From contig NZ_BSOB01000001.1 in assembly GCF_030160295.1 (NCBI RefSeq), forward strand, positions 1 through 64,000: a stretch of 64,000 nucleotides of DNA, read 5' to 3'. Position 1 is the stretch's first letter, and each line of letters opens with the position of its first letter. The DNA is from Dyella acidisoli (GTDB lineage Bacteria > Pseudomonadota > Gammaproteobacteria > Xanthomonadales > Rhodanobacteraceae). Both the position numbers and the translations under genes were made by a program. Positions 16,790-25,358 of the stretch are shown one piece after another. The notes under the pieces were generated by a model that saw nothing but the letters and a program-made list of their open reading frames with translations, was not told the DNA's origin and searched no databases.

Positions 16790-18643
16790 ATGAAGACTCG
16801 ATGGCTCATCGCCGTGGCGGTGATGGCGTTCGCTACCTGCGCTTTCGGGGCGACTCCAACCACGCTCACGTTGCAACGAGGAGGCACCACGGTACCAACG
16901 ACCACACCCCTTGGAGGCGCACCGTTGACAAGTCTGGAATTGGATCCGGCAATGACTGGCGGTGACACCGATTCGGGCAATGGCCTCGGCCTTGGATGGA
17001 ACACGGTGGTGAATCGCTCCATTGCTCATGGGCACGCCGGCAGCAACAGGATGGGGAATGCCACGCGCGCCAAGTCGAGCCCGGAACTCCTTGGTGGTCT
17101 CGATGGCCTTAACTTCCACGACCAGCGTTACGCCAATGGCGGTAATCAGTTTTCGGTGGAGCCGCCCGATCAAGGGCTGTGTTCCGGTAACGGATTCGTG
17201 ATGGAAAGCGTCAACGACGTATTGGCGATCTATGACAGCCACGGCAACAAACTTGTCGGACCTGTCGATCTCAACACCTTCTACGGCTACGCTGCGGCGA
17301 TCAATCGCAGCACTGGCGCGTACGGTCCTGAAATCACCGACCCCTCTTGTTACTACGATGCAGCCACGCAGCGTTGGTTCCAGGTCGCGTTGACGCTCGA
17401 TCGTATTGGCAGTTCGCCATTCCTGGCCGGCACGAATCACCTGGATCTCGCGGTCAGTCAGACCTCCGATCCTACCGGTGCCTGGAACATCTACCGCTTG
17501 CCAGTGCAGAACAACGGCACACAGGGCACGCCGGATCACGGCTGTGCGCTTGGCTTCTGTCTGGGTGACTATCCCCACATCGGCGCTGACGCGCATGCGA
17601 TCTTCCTGACCACTAACGAGTTCTCGTTGTTCGGTCCAGGCTTTTATGGCGCTCAGATCTACGTCATCTCCAAGCAGGCGCTGGCGTCGGGCGCTGCATC
17701 AGCGAATGTGGTGCTGTACAACACGGGCGATCCGAGCATTCCGGTGATCGGGTTTACGGTATGGCCGGCTATTTCGTCGGGTGGGGAATATGTCGGTGCA
17801 CATGGTGGAACCGAATACCTTCTCAGTTCGGATGCCGTGTTCTACAACTCGGGTACATCGAACACCATCTGGCAATGGTCGGTGTCGAATACGCACGCTA
17901 TCGATACCATGCCTGGGAGCGTGACGTTGAACGTCTCGCCGCTGACCGTGCAGCAATATGCCGTGCCGACCAGTTTGGCTCAGCAGAAGCCGGGCAGCAC
18001 GCCGTTGCTCGACTGCTTTGCATTGACCGGTTGCGCGCCGACGTATCTCGGCTATCCGAATATCGTCTACCCCGGGCCGCGCGCCTTGGCGGTGAATGAC
18101 TCGCGCATGCAGCAGGTGAGCTACGCCAACGGCAAGCTCTGGGGCACGCTGGATACCGACGTCCTGCTGGGTGACGGCAGCCATGGTTCGGGCATCAACT
18201 ATTTCGTCATCAATCCGAACTCCGGCGGCATCTATGTCAACGACACGTTGGCTTTGCCGGATGCGAATCTGACCTATGGTGCGGCGGCCGTCATGCAAAG
18301 TGGGCGCGGCGTCATCGCGTTCACCGTGGTTGGCCCCAACGACTATCCAAGCGCTGGCTACGCTAGCCTGGATGCAAAGATAGGTGCTGGTGCGGTGCAT
18401 ATCGCCATGGCGGGTGCAGGTCCCTGGGACGGCTTTACCGGCATTCCCTTCTTCGGCAGTGGCCCGCGCTGGGGCGACTATGGTGCGGCTTCGGTTGACG
18501 GCAACACGATCTGGATTGCGTCCGAGTACATCGCGCAAACGTGCACCCTGACCGAATACTTGACTGCTCCGCTGTTTCAATGCGGCGGTACGCGTGCTGC
18601 TCTAGGCAACTGGGCCACGCGTATCTCGGCTATCGGATTCTGA
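16790..18643 (+). CDS. secreted protein of unknown function, 617 aa
   Basis: A clear Sec signal peptide (MKTRWLIAVAVMAFATCAFGA) is followed by a low-complexity Thr/Gly-rich linker (about residues 22-75). A long region rich in Asn, Gly, Tyr and Trp follows with phrases such as SVNDVLAIYDSHGN, YYDAATQRWFQVAL, LDLAVSQTSDPTGAW and GDYPHIGADAHAIF. The pattern of one aromatic strand after another suggests a beta-propeller-like exported domain, and several cysteines (SGNGF after LCSGN, CALGFC, CFALTGC, CTLT, FQCGG) could form disulphides. I do not recognise a named family or active site. A ribosome site AGGAGA precedes the ATG, and a strong terminator follows, so it is a single-gene unit. Confidence 0.8.
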   Translation: MKTRWLIAVAVMAFATCAFGATPTTLTLQRGGTTVPTTTPLGGAPLTSLELDPAMTGGDTDSGNGLGLGWNTVVNRSIAHGHAGSNRMGNATRAKSSPELLGGLDGLNFHDQRYANGGNQFSVEPPDQGLCSGNGFVMESVNDVLAIYDSHGNKLVGPVDLNTFYGYAAAINRSTGAYGPEITDPSCYYDAATQRWFQVALTLDRIGSSPFLAGTNHLDLAVSQTSDPTGAWNIYRLPVQNNGTQGTPDHGCALGFCLGDYPHIGADAHAIFLTTNEFSLFGPGFYGAQIYVISKQALASGAASANVVLYNTGDPSIPVIGFTVWPAISSGGEYVGAHGGTEYLLSSDAVFYNSGTSNTIWQWSVSNTHAIDTMPGSVTLNVSPLTVQQYAVPTSLAQQKPGSTPLLDCFALTGCAPTYLGYPNIVYPGPRALAVNDSRMQQVSYANGKLWGTLDTDVLLGDGSHGSGINYFVINPNSGGIYVNDTLALPDANLTYGAAAVMQSGRGVIAFTVVGPNDYPSAGYASLDAKIGAGAVHIAMAGAGPWDGFTGIPFFGSGPRWGDYGAASVDGNTIWIASEYIAQTCTLTEYLTAPLFQCGGTRAALGNWATRISAIGF

Positions 18644-18662
18644 GGCATCGGCAAGACCAGGC

Positions 18663-18700
18663 AAAGGGCGTGATGGGAGTGTTCCACCACGCCCTTTTTT
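18663..18700 (+). terminator. rho-independent terminator
   Basis: A 10-bp stem AAAGGGCGTG/CACGCCCTTT, extended inward by TGG/CCA after one mismatch, is followed by TTTTTT. It lies 19 bp after the stop of the secreted protein gene. Confidence 0.85.
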
Positions 18701-18775
18701 AAAAAGCGCGAGCCCCCTGTTTCTCTGACCCAATACAACTCTATAGTGCCTCCAGATAGATCATGCAGGCCACTT

Positions 18776-19186
18776 ATGACCACACCTATCGCCACCGGTA
18801 CGCCGCCCTCGGATGAAGACAAAGCCCGCGCTCGGCACTTCCGTGATTTCATCGTGGACATACTGGACCCTCTTCTGGTCGAGGGGCGCTTGCGTGACGG
18901 GATGGCGAAACGGGAGTCGGTCGAGGCACTGATTGCATTGCATCGTGACGGGACGCTGGCTGGTCATCGCTGGGATGAGCACCATCCGTTTTGGGTTGTC
19001 CACCCGAATCTAAAAATCTGGCAAACCAACAACCTTGCGCGCGCTCGCGCATTTGGCGAGGAGTTTGCCGACGTCCACAAATGGTCCCGCGATGCACACC
19101 ACTATTTGTTCGTGGGCCGAGACAGACTCGCCCTCGTGGGTTTGGAGGCGCGCTGCAAGGATCTTCGACAACATCTAACCTTGTAA
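18776..19186 (+). CDS. hypothetical protein, 136 aa
   Basis: A soluble, charged protein rich in His, Arg and Trp, with no signal peptide or membrane segment. Notable pieces are EDKARARHFRDFIVDILDPL, HRWDEHHPFWVVHPNL and HKWSRDAHHYLFVGRD. I do not recognise the family. The ATG at 18776 gives a natural N-terminus; a GTG at 18746 is an alternative. It stands alone between a terminator and the broken gene at 19244. Confidence 0.6.
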   Translation: MTTPIATGTPPSDEDKARARHFRDFIVDILDPLLVEGRLRDGMAKRESVEALIALHRDGTLAGHRWDEHHPFWVVHPNLKIWQTNNLARARAFGEEFADVHKWSRDAHHYLFVGRDRLALVGLEARCKDLRQHLTL

Positions 19187-19243
19187 GCGTTAACGATAAC
19201 GTTGCCGTTTCGCCTCCCTTTAATAGACAAATAGGTGCACTAC

Positions 19244-19467
19244 GTGACAAGCATACCTATCGGAACATTGGGCAGAATTCTTGCTGGCGAAGATCGGGAT
19301 AAATTCGTCAAAGTAATATCTGATAAGGAAAATGCAGGGGGTTTTTAATCCTCACAGGGGAGGGCACGGAGCTCAAACATGGATTTGATAATTGGGTGAA
19401 AAACGAAGTGGATCTGGAAGGTTACTTTCAGGAGAGTGGTTGGCTGATTGAATGGGTTAGTGACTGA
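19244..19467 (+). pseudogene. small soluble protein gene split by a -1 frameshift
   Basis: A GTG start 7 nt after AGGTG opens a frame that reads SIPIGTLGRILAGEDRDKF, runs to NAGGF and stops at TAA (19346-19348). Stepping back one base at that point gives a frame that continues LILTGEGTELKHGFDNWV and ends WLIEWVSD with a stop at 19465-19467. The two halves join into one coherent protein of about 74 aa. The join falls in GGGGGTTTTT, whose last seven bases before the stop read G GGT TTT, a canonical X XXY YYZ slippery heptamer. Either one T was lost from a T6 run (mutation or sequencing error), or the stop is bypassed by programmed frameshifting. The protein looks like the small immunity-type or orphan cytosolic proteins found in polymorphic loci, but I cannot name the family. 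Confidence 0.6.
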
Positions 19468-19709
19468 TCCCTGATGAGATGTTTTGGGTCTTCTGATAGA
19501 AGATTTGCGCAAGAATGGGGTCACCATTTTGCCACCTTAGTCAATACGCGTATGGATTCCCGCCTCCGTGTGTCGCGGAGGTGGGGTGTTCCGATTCTTG
19601 ACACCGTCAGCCTCCGACTGTTTAGCTAAACTGGTTCCACGCGGGCGGCCCCCGGGGAGCAGGTTGGCCGAGCCGTATGGCGTATCGTGTGCAAACAGGG
19701 GACTAAAAC

Positions 19710-21665
19710 ATGAGGAATGGACGTGCGCGCGGCTTGGCGGCCGCGCTGTGTTTGTTGATGCCTGTCGTTGCCGCAGCCGGCAATCAAGTGCCGGTGGAAG
19801 CTTTCGCGCGTCGAGGTGGTTTTTCGTTGCCCAGGCTTTCGCCCGACGGCAAGTATTTGGCGGTAGCCGTTGAGCAGGGGGAAGACCATGCCGTGCTGAT
19901 TTACCATCTCGACGACATGGGCCATCCGAAAAGTCTGAGGCTGCCCTGGAGCCAGCTCGCATACGACATCCAGTGGGTGGGGCCTGACCGCATCGTGGTC
20001 GAACTGGCTAAATTTTGGGGCTCGCTCGATCGCCCGGAGCGACTGGGCGAAATCACCGCCGCCAACGCGGACGGTACGCGGGTCCAGGCTATGTTCAATC
20101 GCGAATGGAACCAGGCCGGGCGTGGCGGTTCGGAGCGCGCCGCCGACTACGGTTATGCCACCATCGCGGGCCGGCCAGCGAAAGCCAACGGTCACTTCTA
20201 CATGCAAACGTACATGTGGAATGACGAGAAGAACACCTGGCTGTACGACGTAGACGCCAGCAACGGTGTGCGCCACCTGATCGGCCAGATCAATGTCAGC
20301 GACATGGACTTCACCTTGGATCCGGACGGCAACGTGCGCTACGCGCAAGGCCGGGACATAAACAATAACTACGTCGTCTATCGCATGCAGAACGGTCAAT
20401 GGGTGAAGCTTGCCAACGACGGACGCAGTAATGACTTCGAACCCATCGCCTTCTCGCAAGACAAGCAACATCTGTATGCGCGCACTAGTGTCAAAGGCGG
20501 CCCGTTTTCGCTGGTGCAAACGAACGCGGACGGCACCCAAACGCAGCTGCTAGCCAAGGACGACTTTGGCAGCATCGGCCATGTGCAATGGACGCCGCAA
20601 AACGAGCCCATCGCCGCTGCGCCGGCCACCGGTATTCCAAAGTCGATGGTAATCAACGGCGACCAGTCGCTGTCTCAGATCTATCAAGTACTGCTCAGCA
20701 AATTTCCAAATGAGTTCGTCAGTTTTTCCAGCTTCAGCGAAGACGGAACCATACTGATTTTCAAAGTCAGCAGCGATCGCGAGCCTGGCACGTATTACCT
20801 GTTCGACATGAAAGCCAGGAAGGTAGGGAAATTATTCTCGGAGGCCGCGAGCATCGATCCTGACAAGATGAGTTCGCGTGTGCCCATGCATTTCACTGCT
20901 AGTGACGGCATGCTGCTGGAAGCGATTCTTACAGTGCCGCGCGGCGCCACCATGAGCAATCTGCCCATGGTGCTGATGCCGCACGGTGGCCCATTCGAGA
21001 TCCGCGATACCTGGTTTTTCGACACCTATGCGCAGTTTCTCGCAAGCCGCGGATATCTGGTTTTGCAGGTTAACTACCGCGGATCAGGCGGTCGCGGTCC
21101 GGGGTTCGTCGACGCCGGATACGGCAAATGGGGAACGCGCATTCAGCAGGACCTGATCGACGGCGTGAAGTGGGCCGAAGCGCAACACTACGGCGATCCC
21201 AAGCGTGTCTGCGTTTACGGCGGCAGCTTTGGCGGCTATTCGGCGATGATGACGGTGATCCGCGCGCCCGGCCTGTTCAAATGCGCGATCGGCGAGGCCG
21301 GCATCTACGATCTTTCCATGATGTACGACAAGGGTGACATCAAGGATCGGGAGACCGGAAGAAATTACCTGGAGCAAGCCATTGGTAAAGATCAATCCGA
21401 ACTTGCGGCCAATTCCCCCGACAAGCTTGCCGACAAGATCGACGTGCCCGTGCTACTGATTCACGGTGAGGCAGACGAGCGTGCCCCCTTTGCACAGGCC
21501 AAGGCGATGCGCGCTGCATTGGAGGCCGCGCACAAGCCGTACGAATGGCTGACCAAGCCAAAGGAAGGACACGGCTTCTACAAGGAAGAGAATCTCGTGG
21601 ATATGTACAACCATGTGCAGAGCTTTCTCGAAAAAAACATCGGGCCTGGCGTGCAGGTGAACTAA
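19710..21665 (+). CDS. S9 family prolyl oligopeptidase, exported
   Basis: 651 aa. The N-terminus RGLAAALCLLMPVVAAAGN is a Sec signal peptide, so it acts in the periplasm or outside. Residues about 30-380 are the beta-propeller lid (SPDGKYLAVAV and TWLYDVD-type blades). The C-terminal alpha/beta hydrolase carries GGSFGGYS with nucleophile Ser506, a downstream Asp in HGEADERAPF and the catalytic His in EGHGFYKEEN. The oxyanion region LMPHGGPFEIRDTW and the NYRGSGGRGPGF element are typical of S9C dipeptidyl/acylaminoacyl peptidases. It is expected to cleave short peptides. No partner genes are adjacent. Confidence 0.88.
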   Translation: MRNGRARGLAAALCLLMPVVAAAGNQVPVEAFARRGGFSLPRLSPDGKYLAVAVEQGEDHAVLIYHLDDMGHPKSLRLPWSQLAYDIQWVGPDRIVVELAKFWGSLDRPERLGEITAANADGTRVQAMFNREWNQAGRGGSERAADYGYATIAGRPAKANGHFYMQTYMWNDEKNTWLYDVDASNGVRHLIGQINVSDMDFTLDPDGNVRYAQGRDINNNYVVYRMQNGQWVKLANDGRSNDFEPIAFSQDKQHLYARTSVKGGPFSLVQTNADGTQTQLLAKDDFGSIGHVQWTPQNEPIAAAPATGIPKSMVINGDQSLSQIYQVLLSKFPNEFVSFSSFSEDGTILIFKVSSDREPGTYYLFDMKARKVGKLFSEAASIDPDKMSSRVPMHFTASDGMLLEAILTVPRGATMSNLPMVLMPHGGPFEIRDTWFFDTYAQFLASRGYLVLQVNYRGSGGRGPGFVDAGYGKWGTRIQQDLIDGVKWAEAQHYGDPKRVCVYGGSFGGYSAMMTVIRAPGLFKCAIGEAGIYDLSMMYDKGDIKDRETGRNYLEQAIGKDQSELAANSPDKLADKIDVPVLLIHGEADERAPFAQAKAMRAALEAAHKPYEWLTKPKEGHGFYKEENLVDMYNHVQSFLEKNIGPGVQVN

Positions 21666-21690
21666 CGGTTTGAAACGATTCTTTCTGTAG

Positions 21691-21714
21691 ATCTTCGGCT
21701 GGGACGCCGAAGAT
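21691..21714 (+). terminator. terminator-like hairpin after the S9 peptidase gene
   Basis: Perfect 9-bp arms ATCTTCGGC/GCCGAAGAT around a 6-nt loop, 26 bp after the stop. There is no U-run on the plus strand, so termination is likely only if assisted. Confidence 0.45.
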
Positions 21715-21814
21715 TCAAGCGGCGAGCTAAATGATGGTTGGTTGGATGCTCGTTTCCGCAAATCAAAACGGGCACCGGATTGGACGAAATAGAGACCATC
21801 GAAAGGTCATACGT

Positions 21815-22369
21815 ATGCAGAGCAATGTCAAAGAATGCTCCGAGATGATCATGGAGGGCGTTGGCCTACCCAGCTATGTCTTTACGAAGCGCTTTCGATC
21901 GCATCTCTTCTTTGCTTCTGGATTAGGCCATCCCGAACTGACGGAAGCCATTCGTGAATTGGTGACGCCATGCCTCGGTCCAGGTACAAGGGTTGCGGTG
22001 TTTTCAACCTATACGCATGCCTTCCTGGGTTGGCTTGAGGTGGCTGATGATTGGCAGACACTAGTCGAGGGAATGATTCAGCGCATGCGGGGCGAAGGTG
22101 ATCATGGGGGCATGTTGTGGGTGGATGCTGCTGGTCGCTTGGCTGTCTACCAGTGGCAACCGGTCGACCTTGGGATCGTAGCTTTGGACGCCCATGTTGA
22201 TTGGCACGTGGCACTCAACGAAAGCGGTGACCCATACTTCGCCACAGATTATTTCTTTGATGTGGCGGCTCTTGAGCTTCTATTGGCGGACAAGAGTGAG
22301 CGTGGCTTGTCGCTGGCCCATTCGTCAGGGCGTGAATTTCTCGAGGAGTTGGCGAGGAGCTATGCATGA
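21815..22369 (+). CDS. hypothetical protein, 184 aa
   Basis: A soluble protein with no signal peptide. The ATG follows GAAAGG by 8 nt. Segments such as PGTRVAVFSTYTHAFLGWLEV, GGMLWVDAAGRLAVYQW and YFATDYFFDVAALELLL are well folded-looking but not from a family I recognise. The cysteines and acidic residues show no metal motif. It stands between the S9 peptidase and a small exported protein on the same strand, without tight spacing to either. Confidence 0.6.
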   Translation: MQSNVKECSEMIMEGVGLPSYVFTKRFRSHLFFASGLGHPELTEAIRELVTPCLGPGTRVAVFSTYTHAFLGWLEVADDWQTLVEGMIQRMRGEGDHGGMLWVDAAGRLAVYQWQPVDLGIVALDAHVDWHVALNESGDPYFATDYFFDVAALELLLADKSERGLSLAHSSGREFLEELARSYA

Positions 22370-22587
22370 AGCGACAATGGCTGACCACGTCGGGTTCGGA
22401 GCGCGGTTCACGTCACGTGCATCGTAGCTGGACACTACAGCAATGCCGCCATCAATGTCTTTTAACCGTCTTGTAGTGCTCACGGGGAACGGCGACCATG
22501 GGCAACACTTCCTCGGCTTGTGCGGGACATAGTTGTGTTGCATTGACCGACTGAAGCCGCAAAGGAAGCGAAGGTATATTCCAGACA

Positions 22588-22607
22588 CGGAATGCCGGGG
22601 CATTCCG
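22588..22607. promoter_or_regulatory. 20-nt inverted repeat upstream of the exported 147-aa protein
   Basis: CGGAATGCC-GG-GGCATTCCG, perfect 9-bp arms, 22 bp before the ATG at 22630. It overlaps the 5' leader and could act as an operator or an RNA hairpin near the ribosome site. Confidence 0.35.
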
Positions 22608-22629
22608 CCTTAAACCAACAGGGGACATT

Positions 22630-23073
22630 ATGAAGTTCAAGACGACGTTGCTCGCGGCGGGCTTGTTGCTGCTATCCAATGCAGCACAGGCAGGTTCCTA
22701 TTCGGACGCGCTTTCGGCCTGCTTAGTTGGAAAGAGCACCATGGATGATCATGTGGTCTTGGTGCAGTGGATGTTCGCAGCCATGTCAAAGCATCCGGCC
22801 ATTGCGTCGATGGCTAATGTTCCGGATGACAAGGTAGAGGCAGCTAACGCGAGAATGGCGGAACTGTTTATGAGGTTGATGACCGTGACCTGTAGAGATG
22901 AGGCAAAAGCTGCTTATAAGAATGAAGGAAGCTTCGCCTTCAATCAGGCTTTTCAGGCGCTAGGTCAAGAGGCCGGAAAAGAGATATTCATGGATCCCAA
23001 TGTGATGAAAGACATGGCAACGATGTCCAAGTTTGTGGACCATAAGAAGTTGGCTGATTTAGTGGGGCCGTGA
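22630..23073 (+). CDS. small exported protein of unknown function
   Basis: 147 aa with a typical Sec signal peptide (LLAAGLLLLSNAAQA, cleavage after AQA). The mature part is alpha-helical and Met/Ala-rich, with two cysteines (SACLVG and VTCRDE) that could pair in the periplasm. No family recognised. The ATG is preceded by AGGGGA. A strong hairpin between it and the convergent MarR gene probably ends both transcripts. Confidence 0.65.
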   Translation: MKFKTTLLAAGLLLLSNAAQAGSYSDALSACLVGKSTMDDHVVLVQWMFAAMSKHPAIASMANVPDDKVEAANARMAELFMRLMTVTCRDEAKAAYKNEGSFAFNQAFQALGQEAGKEIFMDPNVMKDMATMSKFVDHKKLADLVGP

Positions 23074-23091
23074 ACTGCGTTAATAGAAGCG

Positions 23092-23125
23092 TGATGTCCG
23101 CTTCCACAACCGGAAGCAGACATCA
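23092..23125. terminator. bidirectional terminator-like hairpin
   Basis: TGATGTC-GCTTCC pairs with GGAAGC-GACATCA with one internal mismatch around a 6-nt loop. It lies exactly in the 60-bp gap between two convergent genes. There is no long T-run on either side. Confidence 0.55.
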
Positions 23126-23133
23126 GCACCTGA

Positions 23134-23718
23134 TCAATTTATCGGCTTAACGATCATATCGCCTCGGTCAAGTTGATCAACTTCATTGGTATGCGCACTC
23201 CCTCGATCGAGCCATTCGTCGTTCGCAGTGGTAGAGACAAAACGTTTCAGTGAGGAACCAAGCTCTTCGATGGCATTGAGCTGCGTTTTATGGGTGAGCT
23301 CGTGCAATGAAGTCAGCAGACGCAATGCGGTTTCTCGTCCTGGCGCGGTCAGCGCCAGGATGATTTGCCGACGGTCCCATGAAGAACGATGGCGGCGAAC
23401 AAAGCCGCGGTGGGTGAGTTCGTCCACCAACTTCGTCAAATGTGTTGGGGCGATGCCCGTGGCGGATTTCAGGTCTAGCTGTTTGCAGCTGGCTTTCCTC
23501 GACAGGTGAACTAGAACGAGGCAGTGCATGAGTGTCAGGTCATTCGTTCCTGAGGCCAGGTGTACGAATTTCTCGATGGTGGAGGTCGCGCTCCTCAGAA
23601 CGCGACTGACCTCCGCCATCTTGTAGAGCGCGTCGACGTCCGTCATGTCGATGGCTTCGTCTCCCGTTGAAGCCGCGCTCATCTCTCTTTTATCCGACTG
23701 GTCAACGTGTTTGTTCAC
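23134..23718 (-). CDS. MarR-family transcriptional regulator (distal gene of efflux operon)
   Basis: About 194 aa from a GTG that sits 9 nt behind AGGAG; an internal ATG at 23682 is the alternative. The winged-helix core is visible: SRKASCKQLDLKSATGIAPTHLTKLVDELTHRGFVRRH as recognition helix region and wing, then WDRRQIILALTAPG as the MarR DRR signature. The spacing to the NodT gene is 23 bp on the same strand, so it is the last gene of the efflux operon. MarR proteins usually bind as dimers and are released by phenolic ligands, so this one may feed back on the pump. Confidence 0.82.
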   Translation of the reverse strand: MNKHVDQSDKREMSAASTGDEAIDMTDVDALYKMAEVSRVLRSATSTIEKFVHLASGTNDLTLMHCLVLVHLSRKASCKQLDLKSATGIAPTHLTKLVDELTHRGFVRRHRSSWDRRQIILALTAPGRETALRLLTSLHELTHKTQLNAIEELGSSLKRFVSTTANDEWLDRGSAHTNEVDQLDRGDMIVKPIN

Positions 23719-23741
23719 GAATCGGTACTCCTGCAGACGAT

Positions 23742-25313
23742 CTAGGAACGCGGTGCTTGAGCGGCTGTTGCAACCTTGGCGGTGGCGGCTTCCGGATAGG
23801 TCGATTCCCAACCGCCGCCCAGCGCCTTGTACAAAGAAACAAGGGTGGTGGAGATCTGCGTGGTGTTGTCGGTGAGATCCTGCTGTGCCGACAGCAGGCG
23901 ACGTTCTGCATCGAGCACCTGCAAGAATGATCCCGTGCCGGCGGTGTATTGAGCTTGCGCAAGACGAAGGGCGCGCTGGTTGTCCTGCACTTCTGCGGCC
24001 AGCTGATCGTGACGCAACTGCTGCGATGAATACTGGGTCAGCGCATTGTCGATCTCATGCCACGCAGACAGCACCACGCGCTGGTAATTCACGGCGGCTT
24101 CTTGCTGCTGTTCCTTGCGGAGATTCAACGTCGCCTTCAGTCGGCCACCTTCGAAGATGGGCAGGCTGATCGATGGGCCGATGGAAAACTGTCGCGATCC
24201 CCAATTACCGAGCTGGCTGAATTGCAATGCCTGAAGACCGGCGCTGCCCGAGAGCGTGATGCTCGGATAGAAATCGGCTTTGGCTACACCGATTTCTGCT
24301 GTCGCCTGATGCAGGCTAGCCTCTGCCTCGCGAATGTCCGGACGGCGGCGTGCCAGATCCGAAGGAAGGCCAACGGGCACCATCGGCGGGGTTGGCGGTA
24401 CGGGTTTGCTTTCTTCGAGTTCGGTGCGTAGTGCCCCGGGAGCTTGTCCCAGCAGGAAGCTCAAGCGGTTGATGGTTTCGTCCTCTTGCTGCGCGAGCTG
24501 GGGCAGGATCGCGTTTTCGGCCGACACCTGCGAAGCGGCCTCCGCCACATCCAGCTCGCTGGAAAGGCCGTTTGCACTGCGCTCGCGGGTGACGCGTTCT
24601 GCATCCTTGGCTGCGTTGAGATTGTCGAGCGTAATGGTGTAATCGGTTTGAATGCCGCGCAGTTGGATGTAATCGCGTGCAACTTCGGCCATGGTGGACA
24701 TCAGAAGGTCGCGGCGCGCATCCGCCTGCGCGTCCACCGATGCATCGGCGGCTTCAATCTCTCGGCGAACCTTGCCCCACAGATCGAGCTCCCACGATGC
24801 ATCGAAGCCCGCTTGGAAGAGATTAAAAGGGGCGGGGCCTGACGACCCCTTGCCACCCGATGGCAATGTGACGACGCCACTGCCGGTTCCATTGGCCGCA
24901 CTCGCTGCGTTGGTCGGTTGAGCGATTGCACCGGCAATACTCATCACACCATTCGCACTGGCGCGCTCACGTACCGCACTCGCGTTGCCATTGATCGTGG
25001 GGTACTGATCGGCAGCCGTGATCGAGCGCTCGGCACGGCTTTCGGCGAGCCGGAGCGATGCCACCTTGAGATCCAGGTTGGCATCGGCTACGCGCTCTTC
25101 CAGCTTGACCAGTTCAGGATCATTGAACGATGTCCACCATGCGGTGTTGATCGGCGCGGGCGTCGTCTGGGTTGGAACGGTTTGCTTTGCCTGGCACTCA
25201 GCCGCGCACCAGGCAGTGGGCAACTTGGCATCGGGCCGTGTGAAATTCGGGCCTACCGTGCATCCCGCCAGCAGTGCGGCAGCGACCACAATTTGCAGCT
25301 TGATGATGTTCAT
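23742..25313 (-). CDS. NodT-family outer-membrane efflux lipoprotein
   Basis: 523 aa. A lipobox LLAGC near residue 18 follows a short hydrophobic segment, then VGPNFTRPD, the standard NodT/OprM opening. Two OEP repeats make the alpha-barrel (long Ala/Gln/Glu-rich helices, e.g. LEERVADANLDLKVA and LRLAQAQYTAGTGSF). It forms the outer-membrane channel for the EmrA/EmrB-like pair encoded immediately upstream (45-bp gap to the transporter). Confidence 0.9.
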   Translation of the reverse strand: MNIIKLQIVVAAALLAGCTVGPNFTRPDAKLPTAWCAAECQAKQTVPTQTTPAPINTAWWTSFNDPELVKLEERVADANLDLKVASLRLAESRAERSITAADQYPTINGNASAVRERASANGVMSIAGAIAQPTNAASAANGTGSGVVTLPSGGKGSSGPAPFNLFQAGFDASWELDLWGKVRREIEAADASVDAQADARRDLLMSTMAEVARDYIQLRGIQTDYTITLDNLNAAKDAERVTRERSANGLSSELDVAEAASQVSAENAILPQLAQQEDETINRLSFLLGQAPGALRTELEESKPVPPTPPMVPVGLPSDLARRRPDIREAEASLHQATAEIGVAKADFYPSITLSGSAGLQALQFSQLGNWGSRQFSIGPSISLPIFEGGRLKATLNLRKEQQQEAAVNYQRVVLSAWHEIDNALTQYSSQQLRHDQLAAEVQDNQRALRLAQAQYTAGTGSFLQVLDAERRLLSAQQDLTDNTTQISTTLVSLYKALGGGWESTYPEAATAKVATAAQAPRS

Positions 25314-25358
25314 AGCGTTTGTCCTCGATTATCGAGAATGCAGTCATTACAAAGGGAT

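Noticed and set aside
17699..18580. A 293-codon minus-strand frame inside the secreted protein gene
   Set aside because: It has no ribosome site and its composition is that of an antisense shadow; the plus frame has a signal peptide and terminator.
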